A DNA stretch of 64,000 nucleotides. It comes from Polytrichum commune (taxonomy: Eukaryota; Streptophyta; Polytrichopsida; Polytrichales; Polytrichaceae). Of this stretch, positions 22,849-33,479 are shown in pieces. The stretch is from positions 65,004,533-65,068,532 of the forward strand of contig OX485804.1 in NCBI GenBank assembly GCA_950295325.1, in the 5' to 3' direction. The translations under genes and the position numbers were made by a program. The notes below the pieces were generated by a model, which worked only from the letters and a program-made list of their open reading frames with translations, had not been told where the DNA came from and searched no databases. The first letter of the stretch is position 1, and each line of letters opens with the position of its first letter.

Positions 22849-24394
22849 GGCCCAGATCGGGCTGGGCAGCTACCCTGGGCTGCCTCCAGGGCAACGCGGT
22901 AAAGGGGGCGGGCGGTGGGCCCGGGGAGCAGAGCAGGCCCCAGGCTGGGGCCACTTCACACAGAAGGCTGAGACTTATTTTGGAAGACATCAAAGAAGTC
23001 GTATTATTAAGGTGTCATCTTTTCATTAATATGTTAAATAGTTGTATTATCGTGGTCTTGTCTTCTCATTAATATGATAGATGTTATAAACTTATCATAT
23101 TATTGAGGGAATACAAAAACATAAGTAACATGAGAATTAAAACACATACAACGAATTTAAGCAATATAAATGCTATGGAATAATATCTCATAGCTCCAAA
23201 AAAATACAATTCCGATAATGCAAGGAATTCAATTACATAAGCATATTAAATGATATTGAATAATTGGATTACAATGATGCTCCAAGGCCACATTAAACCG
23301 GTTCTTGAGGGGTATTATATTTAACAATCACTTCACAAAATAATTAGACCGTCAACTCAAGTAGCTTTTAGGATTAGATTGGACCCACATAAAAGTCCAA
23401 ACATAAAAGTAGGAACATAAAAGTTATGTGAAAATAATTATGGCAATTAGGAATGTATGACAATAATTATCGTACTCGTAAAATGGTCAAATAGATCCCT
23501 CAATTATGTTCAATATAGTCTAAATGTTCACTATTTGATGTCCGTTCCTAGAACCACACTCCACTCAAATATAGGTGTCCTAATTATTGTTATATTGGAG
23601 ATAGGCATGTATATATTTGGTGTAGTTAAGTTAACTTGGACCACTAAGTGCTACCATGAACTAATAAGGAGGATAGGAAGAATTTATGAGGGGATTTAAC
23701 AATTACTTCACAAACTAATTAGACCGTCAACTTTAGTAGCTTTTACTTTTAGGATAGGCAAACATTAAAGCCCAAACATAAAAGCTACGTGAAAATAATT
23801 TTGATAACATAACCACTAGAGCTTGAAGGTCTTGCAAGAATTCTAAACTTCCAACAATTTTTTTTTATTCTCATTGTTCGGTAACTAATTACTTTGTTTT
23901 ATTGCAATGGAAGGTTTGGTAGGTTACGATGTTGTTGAAGACATAGATATAGAAATGAATGAGCATCATTGTAATCCAATTATTCAATATCATTTAATAT
24001 GCTTATGTAATTGAATTCCTTGCATTATCGGAATTGTATTTTTTTGGAGCTATGAGATATTATTCCATAGCATTTATATTGCTTAAATTCGTTGTATGTG
24101 TTTTAACTCTCATGTTACTTATGTTTTTGTATTCCCTCAATAATATGATAAGTTTACGACATCTATCATATTAATGAGAAGACAAGACCACGATAATACG
24201 ACTATTTAACATATTAATGAAAAGATGACACCTTAATAATACGACTTTTTTGATGTCTTCCAAAATAAGTCTCAGCCTTCTGTGTGAAGTGGCCCCAGCC
24301 TGGGGCCTGCTCTGCTCCCCGGGCCCACCGCCCGCCCCCTTTACCGCGTTGCCCTGGAGGCAGCCCGTGGTAGCTGCCCAGCCCGATCTGGGCC
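22849..24394. mobile_element. Large inverted repeat with 433-bp near-identical arms
   Basis: Arms 22,849-23,281 and 23,962-24,394 are inverted and differ at only a handful of bases. The outer 130 bp of each arm are strikingly GC-rich (GGGCGGGCGGTGGGCCCGGG within 22,907-22,926), while the rest is AT-rich. The 680-bp spacer contains a direct repeat (TTAGACCGTCAACT near 23,345 and 23,720). No transposase is encoded. A block of about 65 bp ending GTCGGGGACAGCC occurs on both sides (22,709-22,775 and 24,394-24,460), as if duplicated during insertion. Confidence 0.8.
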
Positions 24395-24439
24395 GCAAGT
24401 AGCCTTCAAAAATGCAAGTACACTAGTTTTTTCGAAATC

Positions 24440-24940
24440 GAAATGTCGGGGACAGCCCTCTGTGTGGGGCCAGACCCCTAAATATTCGGGGACTTAACCC
24501 CACAATATGGCCCCCTTAATATTTGGGGACTTAACGCCCTCCCACAAGGTCATCGAGCTCTCAGCCAGTTGTCCATCTCGTTGAGCTTTCAGCTTTTCAA
24601 CAGTCGGTCTGCTGCCAGTTGTCCATCTCGTTGACAACCCTCTGTGTGGGGCCAGCCCCCTGACAAAATATTCAAACCGAAATGTCGGGGACAGCCCTCT
24701 GTGTGGGGCCAGCCCCCTAAATATTCGGGGACTTAACCTCACATGTTGTTATCCTTAACATCATATGTTGTTACCCTCATATGTTGTTACCCTCATATGT
24801 TGTTACCCTTAACATCATATGTTGTTACCCTTAATATTCGGGGACTTACCGACCTCCCACAAGCGCATAAGGTCATCAAGCTCTCAGCCAGTTGTCCATC
24901 TCGTTGAGCTTTCAGCTTTTCAACAGTCGGTCTGCTGGCC
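24440..24940. repeat. Duplicated blocks and CATATGTTGTTACC repeat upstream of gene copy B
   Basis: The block CGGGGACAGCCCTCTGTGTG recurs at about 24,446 and 24,688. A 70-bp block containing CAGCCAGTTGTCCATCTCGT occurs at 24,547-24,617 and 24,869-24,939. Between them, ATCATATGTTGTTACCC-type units repeat about five times (24,740-24,835). The region belongs to the conserved upstream part of the A/B/C gene family. Confidence 0.75.
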
Positions 24941-25340
24941 GATGACATCTTCTGGATTTGGAGTGAAGGTAATGTCATCTATTAACAAACGAGACTTTCA
25001 TTGTGAGGAATGTACTCTGAATACGGTGATTTGTTTTTTCGACGATATACTAGGTTACAATGGTGATTCAAAGGGATACAGACTCCAGGATATGGTCTAA
25101 TCCGAAGTTACGGTCTGCTGCTGGTGATCGACCACATCTTCTGGATATGGATGAGGGTTGTCACTTTCTTTCAACAAACGCCTGTTCAGTCTGTATTCAA
25201 GCATTTCTTGTTACTAATTCAACGCCACTTGTTGTCGCACTGTGACTCTCTTGTCGTGAATTTCCTCCTGACTGGTACCATATTCGTTTTGACAACCATG
25301 TAAACGCGATCTAAGCCCTCATGCACTGGTTTTACAGGCC

Positions 25341-25769
25341 ATGACAGAGAAGAGATTGCCCGAAATGGCACCCGTTCCGAAAAGGAAGCGATCGCGTTTG
25401 CATGGTCCAAAAAGCAACTGTGGTGCCATTTCTTCCCCAGCGCCAGCCACAGTGGCAACTTCGACAGGAGCAACAGCCACAGCCACAGAAGAATCCATTG
25501 TGCCCGGCACACCTGTTCCTGTGGCGAAGGGCCAAGAGGTCCCAACCATCTCTGAGAATCCTCTTGGAAGGCTTGCAGATGCGACGGTGACAGACTACTC
25601 AATCCTCACTTTGGTCCATAACATGTTCACCTATGGAAGCGGGCAAGAAGAATCACTTCAAGATTTCAAAAAGGCTATACTCAAATTTACAAGCGGCCAA
25701 GAAGAACTATTTCGCAAGTTAAGGATAGGTATGGCAAAGGTTCTTGAATCGTATCCGCCAGGGAAATAG
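25341..25769 (+). CDS. Family copy B: small basic protein of unknown function (142 aa)
   Basis: ATG follows TTTTACAGGCC, an acceptor-like block shared with copies A and C, so the coding exon may start just after an intron in the leader (inference). The N-terminus is basic (PKRKRSR at about residues 13-19, NLS-like), followed by the family signature CGAISSPAPAT and a Thr/Ala-rich linker. The C-terminal half contains GRLADATVTDYSILTLVHN and two SGQEE motifs; copy C has one, so about 21 residues were gained here. No transmembrane segment or signal peptide. An AATAAA lies 78 bp after the stop. I do not recognise a known domain; a nuclear protein is the most I would infer. Confidence 0.6.
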   Translation: MTEKRLPEMAPVPKRKRSRLHGPKSNCGAISSPAPATVATSTGATATATEESIVPGTPVPVAKGQEVPTISENPLGRLADATVTDYSILTLVHNMFTYGSGQEESLQDFKKAILKFTSGQEELFRKLRIGMAKVLESYPPGK

Positions 25770-26045
25770 TAACTCTCCACTGGCAAGAAGAACAGCATTT
25801 AGGTTTGCACAAAAGAGAGAGAAAGATGTTGTGTTAAGATCTATTTAATAAAGTTGCCTCCAATGCGTGTAGAACGGCACTTCAACCTCTATGTGTTTCG
25901 GAGTTTTCTGCCAGAGAAATAGTTTTGACTTAAATGTCTACACTGGCAAGAAAAACAACACTTAGTATTGCACTAAGAGAGAGAAGAATGTTATGTATGA
26001 AATCCCATAAATAAAGTTACCACCATTACATGTATACTGCATTTC
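25770..26045 (+). repeat. Tandem duplication of the 3' end of gene copy B
   Basis: After the stop codon, the segment ACTCTCCACTGGCAAGAAGA through AATAAA (25,847-25,852) is followed by a second version at about 25,905-26,045 with its own AATAAA (26,010-26,015). The second version begins with GCCAGAGAAATAG, the last codons and stop as found in copy C. The locus therefore carries two poly(A) regions in series. Confidence 0.7.
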
Positions 26046-26249
26046 ACTCGAACGACGAAAAAAAGCCCGCAACAATGTGAAGATCAAACACTGCAACGAT
26101 TCAGGGCGTAATGCACCAAACAAGCATAAAACCCAATGGATACTGAACCGACCACACACACTCACCAAACCTTCACAATGGCGCCTGGAAAGTTCGTCAC
26201 GAGTCCAGAGTACATAAGAATGAACATATTTCTAATGCCGATATGACTG

Positions 26250-26455
26250 AGTCGCAATAGCTTCGACCGTTTGGGGTTTAATGGCCGCTTGGTTTGATCA
26301 CAGCCGTCCACTTAGAAACCCTAGCCCGCCGCAACTAGCGATCTCCGCATCGGGTAGTCCAGGATCGTAGATCGAGATGAATCCCCACCGTCAATTTCTA
26401 TGTGTGTATTTCACACGATTGAGTTGTGTTGCAACTGTCGAAACTTTTAATTATT
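26250..26455. repeat. Conserved 3' flank of family copy B
   Basis: The block with GCAGCCGTCCACTTAGA-like sequence, then GATCGTAGATC and CCCCACCGT, is also found at 7,530-7,715 (A) and 37,900-38,085 (C). It shows that the triplicated unit extends about 500 bp past the poly(A) signal. In each copy it is followed by TTAGGGCCA and TTCACA, probably the tip of another TTA-flanked MITE. Confidence 0.7.
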
Positions 26456-26732
26456 AGGGCCAGTTCACACGGGTCCCAAGTCCTGAGTCCAAGTGGCTCT
26501 AGACCAATCCGTGCAGTCTCAGTCGTTTGAGAGCATGGAAGTTGGGACTTACCACTTCACACATGTCCCAAGTCCTAATAAGTATGACATGGATGTCTAC
26601 ATGGCAACACTTTTTGTAGGTGAGGCTTGGGACTTATGTTGAGAGTTGGGTAGAGCAAAAAACTAGACCCAACTCTCAAAACAAGTCCCGCGAATATTTT
26701 TCCATAAAATAATCAAGATCCGATTCTAATGA

Positions 26733-27850
26733 TAATGGTGATGGTAATGGTATTTCTAATCGTGTGACTGCGGTGTCTTTGGTTACTAAGCAATTGATGT
26801 GTTTCAGTGACCTCAAGAGCATGGACTCAAACTACCCTTGGTATCCATGGACATGAACTCGGTAAAATAAGAACAAGAGACAATTGGCCACCCAATGGAA
26901 TGTTTACTTGACACTCCATGAAATATTGCATTGTTGTAACTTGAAAAAAGAATACCTAGAACATAACTCATTAATCTCAGTACTAAATACACCCAAAAAA
27001 AAATCACCTTTCATATATTGAAAGTTTGACATATGAACGACAGAGAGATTGATTCTAGTATTTGGGGCAAGGACACAAATGAATGTTCAATACATGATCT
27101 TTAATTTTAGTTAAAAATAGCATTTACCGAGTCAGGGTGTTATATCCTGAAATTTTCTTTTGATCCAACCCAGCTTCAAGATCAAAGGATAAAAAGGATG
27201 TGTTGAAGCCACACCGATTCTGGTCAAACAAACTGTCAAGGTTAATCTAGGATTTCTAGGCTCAAGAATAGTAACCATGAAAATATTAGCCATTCAAGAG
27301 ATGTGTAAATTACTGAGTCCGAGCTTCAAATTTGAGAGGCCAAATAATGAACAAATATGATAATGCTTCCTGAGTATTGAGGATGAGCAGATATAATGTC
27401 AAGCTTCTATAACTTGACAAGTACTTGAGAGATCGCAAGGAATCGGATTTTAATTTTTTCCCTTTGAAAAGCTCTTACTGACACAAAATAATATCAAATT
27501 CTTGGGCAATGAAACCAAACAAGTATTTCTTATTTCGCTTTGGTCAAGGTTGCCTTCTTATAAAAATAAAGAAATTTAAAAAAAGAAAAAGAAAAAAGAA
27601 AACTTGTGGCACTTGACATTAAGCTGAAGCAAAGAATTTTGAGTTTGAATGCATGGCTTCAGCTCCTTCCCAATTAGCTTGAACCTGGTACCACATTGAG
27701 CTAAGTGTTTGCCCCCCCCCCCTTTGCTTTCCCAAGCCTTGTGCCAAGCTGGCCAACTCTCACCCTCCTCATCCGTGGGTCCGACCTCTCCCGACATAAG
27801 GGTTGGGCACATGGCATGGGCTTTCATAGCCTAAGTAGCCCTTGTGAGAT
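26733..27850. repeat. Segmental duplicate with empty hAT site
   Basis: Parallel to 16,579-18,690, including a poly-C patch at 27,712-27,722. The site AGCTGGCC at 27,747-27,754 is single and uninterrupted, the pre-insertion state of the hAT-type element at 17,599-18,593. Confidence 0.9.
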
Positions 27851-27929
27851 CCTGGGTTGAAACAATGTAAATGGTAAAAAATTCAACGCAACTAGTAAAG
27901 AAATTGGTAAATAATTGTATTTAATGCAG

Positions 27930-28450
27930 GTAATGAGTTTATTGCATTGGGGACAACACAGTCTGCATTTTATTGGATTCTACAACCTGCGTGGTGGCTT
28001 GCCTTGGCAGTAGCCGTTTTTTGTTGTGTTGTATAGTTCTTCGCTCGGTTGCCTTGCCTCCCCAATGTTTGAAGACAACTCTAGGGCAACAAAGCTAGCC
28101 CATGTGCCCAACCCAAGAAGGGTTGGGCATATGGCATGGTCTTCCACATCATGGGTGGTCCTTGAAGGACCTAGGCAAAAACAATAGAAACTAAACAATT
28201 GAATGTGACATTAAAAAGGTTCGGTAAAAACACTTTATTTATTGTTGGGTAGAATGCAAACCATGTGTTTACTCCGTTGAGGTAAAACAAAATCTATGTG
28301 GTGACATGCCTTAGTTGTAGCCATTTTTGTTATGTTGTGTAGGTGCTCACACAGTTGCCCTACCTCCCAAGCGGCTAAAAACAGTTTTGGGGCAACAAAG
28401 CTGAGGCATGTGCCTAGCCCAAGAGTTGGTCACCTCTGTTATCCCCTTGC
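27930..28450. repeat. Imperfect tandem duplication (about 310 bp period)
   Basis: Blocks at 27,985-28,150 and 28,300-28,445 share TAGCC followed by TTTTTGTT, TTGCC..ACCTCC and GGGGCAACAAAGCT-like stretches. No gene. Confidence 0.55.
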
Positions 28451-28499
28451 CCAGACTCACCCTCCATTATGGGTGTGGCTAAGGCAACTCATCAATGAA

Positions 28500-30690
28500 C
28501 AGAGAGAACCAACGGTTCCTTACAAATGAACCAACTAATATGGACCAAAAACCAAGTATTAAAAAGGGTAACCAGATGGGCATCCATTTAATTACAAGAA
28601 AAAATCGGATATCAACTGGTCTTCATTTTGAAATAACAGATAATTGATGGGTGAATTAACTATGCCTCGGATATTAATCGTCCCCCATAGGGTATTGATG
28701 GATATTGGCCGACCTCCAAGGATATGGACATGATTTCAGCCGTGGAGAGTCATCAGTGGGAAAATACTCTCCTACCCCTGCCATTTTTTGACTCATTCTC
28801 CTCTCCGCTCCTCTCCTCTCCTCTCTTAAGCATAGAAGTCCTGATTGAACTTAAGAAAACTTGGAGGATTGCCTCATCAACTCATTTTTAATTGAATTGT
28901 TGCTTGTGATCGTCATCATCAAGTACAGACATCATTCATGTATCATGAACATTCATATTGGATTGCAATGATGTCCAAGAAGATTTTTGAGCTTAATTGC
29001 TTAAATCCTAGTGTTCCCAAGTCTAACCAGTTACATGTTGTAATTTTCAGCTTTTCTTTATTGATTTGAACCATATTCCATAGATTCCTCTATAACAATT
29101 AGTAAGTTTCCTTCAGACTTGAATTTTGAATTGGTGATTTTTCAAACTCAACCGTAACTAGATGTGACTTATGCCCATTCATTGGATTGCACCAGATGCA
29201 AGCGAAACTCTTGACGCACAGGTAGGTAGCAAAAGCATCCAACAGAGCCTTCTAAAATGGGACACAAGGAATTCAACTTACTTTGGAGCTTGTGACTCAA
29301 CAATTTCCTCGCCAAGTGGTTTTGTAGAGTCTGAAGCCATTGCGAAGATTCATAGATGACTCATTAGTGTGTGTTCGCTGGCATACTTTCAATTTCTATA
29401 TTGTGCAAGTGTCATGCGCACTATCATTGACAGATCTGTAGGTGACAGTGGTGTAGTACAGCCTTAGCAATGTTCCATGTGAGAGAACATAGAAACTTCG
29501 AGAATAACCTCTTCTGGGTTTTGGTGATGTGATGTACTTACTAAAACTATTGCTGAAATGCTTAAAACGATTTCTTGCTTGAACATACTTGTTAGGAGAA
29601 CTGTGTTATTGGAAGTTTGGCGTGGGGTTGTAATGGAACTAATTAGTCGCAAGAATCGGATGCAGAGAAGAGACTCCCGATTATATTACTGCAAAGCCCT
29701 CTTAACTTGAAAGTAGTATTGTTGTTGTCAGCAATTCTCTGAATTAATTTCATCAAGCGCAAGTCTAAAGGTCTCAATCCTTGAAGCCGAAGATTGTTTG
29801 GATGTATGTCACCTTGTATAAAAATCTGGATTGAAAATTGGACCCCCATTGATTTCTTTCGACAAGTTTTGTTCCATAAATCCTATTTTTCCAAAGTCCT
29901 GCAATTGCTGCTTGTGTGGTGATTTTTGTGACAAAGTTAGGTCGGATACAAAGTGTTGGATGTTTCATTTGTGATAATTAAGATGTGGGTGACAATGTGG
30001 TGTTATCTGCTCAACAACGCATCTCCTTCGATATATTCTTGAAAGTATGATGACAATCTCATATGGATGAATCATCGCAAAAGTCCTAGCTTTTTGCACT
30101 TGGAATCTATTCTAAAGAATCTTGTATGCGTGTATTGTTAATTTATTATGCAAACGAATTAGTTTTACTCTATATTATGTCTTGTCGAAATATCAAACAG
30201 TGGAAGGTTGTTTAACAAAAGATTTCAGTTGTTGATCTACAATGTAATTTTTCCATCTTGTAATTCCCATTCTAATGAACATAAACATTGAATGTTGCTC
30301 AAACTTGGAATAGTTGATGTGGTTGATTTGGAAATATGTTGTATGACATACATATGCCTTAGATGAGCCTTCTAAATTTGTTGCACTTTCTTTTATGAAT
30401 TGATGAGGTAATTAGAAAGTTGTTCATCATGTTTATTCTTGGTGTATGTGTACAAGGCACAAAGCAACAAAGGTGAACAATACATATACTCAATTTTGTT
30501 GATATCGATATGATAGTTTATTGTTTGTGCTTAGTTTGTGACGTTTTTTACTCTCTATTACTTTTCTTATCCAAGGCACTTCATTGTTTACCTATAAGTG
30601 AATTTGTAGTTTTAATAACATTATTTTATTTTGAACAATCATATTCAATGTTATTTTGTTGAAGTGTTAGAACTCAAAGGTGTTAATATT
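28500..30690. other. No recognised gene
   Basis: Mostly AT-rich sequence with short ORFs (up to 72 aa). It includes a CTCCTCTCC-type pyrimidine tract at 28,797-28,825 and a copy of the dispersed repeat at 28,990-29,165. No RNA gene or promoter recognised. Confidence 0.5.
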
Positions 30691-32240
30691 ATATGGCTAA
30701 AAGACCAAAAATAAAAATAAAAGTAAAAACCATGCTTTATCGCAATTCTCAAAGCAATGATTCTAGTGTTCATGTTAATGGACCCTTCTCATTTGATTGC
30801 ATAACTCATCATGGCTTGATTATTTTACAAATCATTCTGAGCCAATGGAGATATGCATGTTGCACTCTACTTTTATGGATAAAAATTAACGCTAATATTG
30901 GTAAAAACAAAATTGTAACATATGCAGGGATAGATGTGGGCACACAATTTTCGTCACCACATGGTTCGTATACATTTGCATTAGTGTTTTCCAAGTTCAT
31001 TCAAAGTTAGGGAAGCATAGTAGGCTAATATGGGCTCAACAACATGACGAGCACACAATGGAGAAAATAATTGCTAAGCAAATCGAACTTGCGATGAAGC
31101 AATGCAATGTTTTTCCAAGTTGTTTACTGCGTAGGGAAGGAACTCATACAATATAATTAGTTCCTTGGATTGTGTGCTTTGTTAGTTAGTGTGAAAGCCA
31201 ATATAACTAAGAGTTTGTACCATGACGAAAAATCGTGGGCAAAAGTATTGTTTTGCATTTCATCTATCATCCATAAGAAAGTGTCGAATCGGGTTAGGGA
31301 CTTGAAGTTTTATGGTATCATAATTGATGAATCAATTGTCATATCAAGCATTTAGTGGCGTTTTCTATGTTTGCGGAAGAAGGTATGTCTTAATGTGTAT
31401 TTTCAGATCCCTTGCACATTGATGACGGTAGAAAGGATGCTAGAGTAATTTTTGAAATCTTAACCAGAAGTTAGAAAAAATGAGGCATAGATGTTGATAT
31501 ATGCAATACTTTTGGTTTTGATTGTGTTGTAACAATGACTAGCAAGAGAATGGGAGTGGCCACTCGATTCAAGGACTAGGTGAATCCATTGTTGACCTCA
31601 GTTCATTACATGGTACATAGAACTAATTTTGCAGCCTTGGATACTACTAAGACTCCAAATTGCAAAGAGCTATCAAAGGATATGGACAATATCATCAACG
31701 TTGTTGCCGGACACCTCAAGAAGTCTTTGAAATGAATAAAATACATTTAAATTTTTTCAATTAGAATTGAATAACATACAAAAAATCCTAAGCGCTATCT
31801 TAAGATCCATTGGCTTTCAAGGTTGCAATAACCACCCTTTGTAATTCATTAGAATCGGTATTAACTTATTTTACAGACACCCCTATTGGAATAGAGGATG
31901 ATATTGGGCAATAGACTTAATTGAAGCTCTGAAGCTTCAAGTGCATTTATTGCCTCTACTTTCTACTAGACATATAAATGCCTCTATTCTACGATGGTCT
32001 CTTGGATCTTTTAATATAAATCTATAAATGTGACGATTGTGGGCTATGTTGTAAGAATAGTTTTAGAATAAATTCATAATTTTTTAATAAAAGAGATGCA
32101 AGATCCTACTGTTACTCATTTTAACGAAGAGACAAGCTACCATACCATAATTGAATTTGGACCAATTAGAAAATACTTACGCCACCTACCTAGTGAGATT
32201 ATGGGTGCAAAATTTCACATCATCAACATGGTCTAAAATC
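30690..32240 (+). pseudogene. hAT-superfamily transposase pseudogene (DUF4371/ZNF862-like)
   Basis: Pieces of one protein appear in order across several frames: KLGKHSRLIWAQQHDEHTME near 31,005, LKFYGIIIDESI at 31,300-31,340 (the conserved hAT-like DES motif region), then GVATRFKD, NPLLTSVHYMVHRTNFAALD and KELSKDMDNIINVVAGHLKK at 31,550-31,735. These match the usual sequence of hAT-like proteins carrying DUF4371 (family knowledge). Stops and frameshifts separate them, and the C-terminal dimerisation region is reduced to traces near 32,120-32,230. It is dead. No inverted ends were found, so it cannot be tied to the small hAT-type elements in this window. Confidence 0.75.
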
Positions 32241-32435
32241 GCATTGGCCAAGACCTAATTGAAAGATAAAAATAAATAAATAAATACTAAAACGCCCATA
32301 TCTATGTACTAGCATGAATGTGAACCCATTAATGTAATGTTGATCATGGTTGTCCGTGATGCAACATAAGGTGTTATGCCTCCTTTGGGAGGTGGGCTCA
32401 CATGGTATACTAGTTATCCCATTTCATTGAGGGGG

Positions 32436-33090
32436 GGGGGGGGGGGCAAGTGTTTGTTTATTGTCAAGTTTTCTTTTGTTTAGGACAAGTTATGTGAGGT
32501 ATTTGATGGTGTTCTAGTGTATATTTTTCATGAGGGTTTTAATGGTTGATTTTGGGATATTTAGATTGACAAGTTTATTTATGGAATGTTTGTGTATAGC
32601 CCCTCTTACTTCGGCTATGATGGTAATGAGGGGGTTGGTTATGCATCCATTATTTTGTATGATGTTAATAACTGGGTCATATTTGGTATGCTTGTGTGTG
32701 AGGGCTTGGTTGGGGAATATGTTGTGGCATTCAATGAATTGCACTATGAGTATAGAACGGGGTGACATTGGTGTTTGTGTTCGGTTTGGGGCTTCAATTA
32801 TGCATAAGATGCCCGGTCTTAATTTGGCTTGGCCTTGGCATATTGTTTGTGGACATGTGCATTTGAGGAGCCAATATGGGATTGTTTGTTCGGGTAGTTT
32901 GTTGTTAAGATTGCCTGCATTGGTCAGCGTGAAGAACCGGGTGTTCTTGTTGGCTTGTAATGTGTGGGTAATGAGATGCAGTGCTTTGTTGTGTCGTGCA
33001 ATTCTTAAGCCCTTTAAGTATGGGTTTTTGCATGTTGATAGGAGGTGGGGCTATATGTCTCTATCATTGTTATGGCACAGTGTGTAGTTG
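32436..33090 (-). pseudogene. Decayed LINE C-terminal fragment, endonuclease-like (copy 3)
   Basis: Translated on the minus strand from about 33,060, one frame runs nearly unbroken for 190 residues: LKGLRIARHNKALHLITH, then PYWLLKCTCPQTICQGQAKL with RPGILC, then IVQFIECHNIFPNQA, then PLITIIAEVRG and KSTIKTLMKNIH. Cys-rich spacing followed by RP(D/G)xL and, 30 residues on, IExx resembles the restriction-like endonuclease (PD-(D/E)XK) end of R2- or Dualen-type LINEs. The expected Asp is Gly here and in copy 2. A G-run (about 32,430-32,446) marks the downstream end. Confidence 0.45.
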
Positions 33091-33479
33091 GGGTTTTGGT
33101 GTGTGAATTTTAAAGTTTGGGCGATTTGGGCATCTGTCACTCTTTCATTTTTCCAAAAGTGGTTGGAGAGATTCTGGTTTATTTTATTATTTGATAACCA
33201 TTTGTCCACATATGGGAATTTGGTTTTGGTTGTTTCAACTTCACAATTTCTATGTTCTTTTATTATGAATGTGTGGAGATTGCAGATGGCTCCATCGTGT
33301 GCGGTTATCGGGTAGCTTGCTAGCCAATAGGGAGTAGAGTGCGCTATGTGTATGTGAGGTGTAGTGGTTGGTTTTTAGGGTTTTTGTCTTCCTCTTACAC
33401 AAAATCACAAATTGGGGTGACAAATCGTTCAAGGACATGTAGGCAATGGTAATATAGAAATACACACCTAAGAGAAAAT

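Noticed and set aside
22491-23072. 193-aa ORF
   Set aside because: Crosses the join between two unrelated inverted-repeat elements; the same peptide pieces recur wherever the repeat arms occur.
32428-32446. Long G-runs here and at 21,601 and 58,518 as regulatory quadruplexes
   Set aside because: Plain homopolymer runs next to repeat ends, with no gene nearby; simple slippage explains them.
32530-33087. 185-aa plus-strand ORF
   Set aside because: Antisense of the LINE nuclease-like relic, whose minus-strand reading is the meaningful one.
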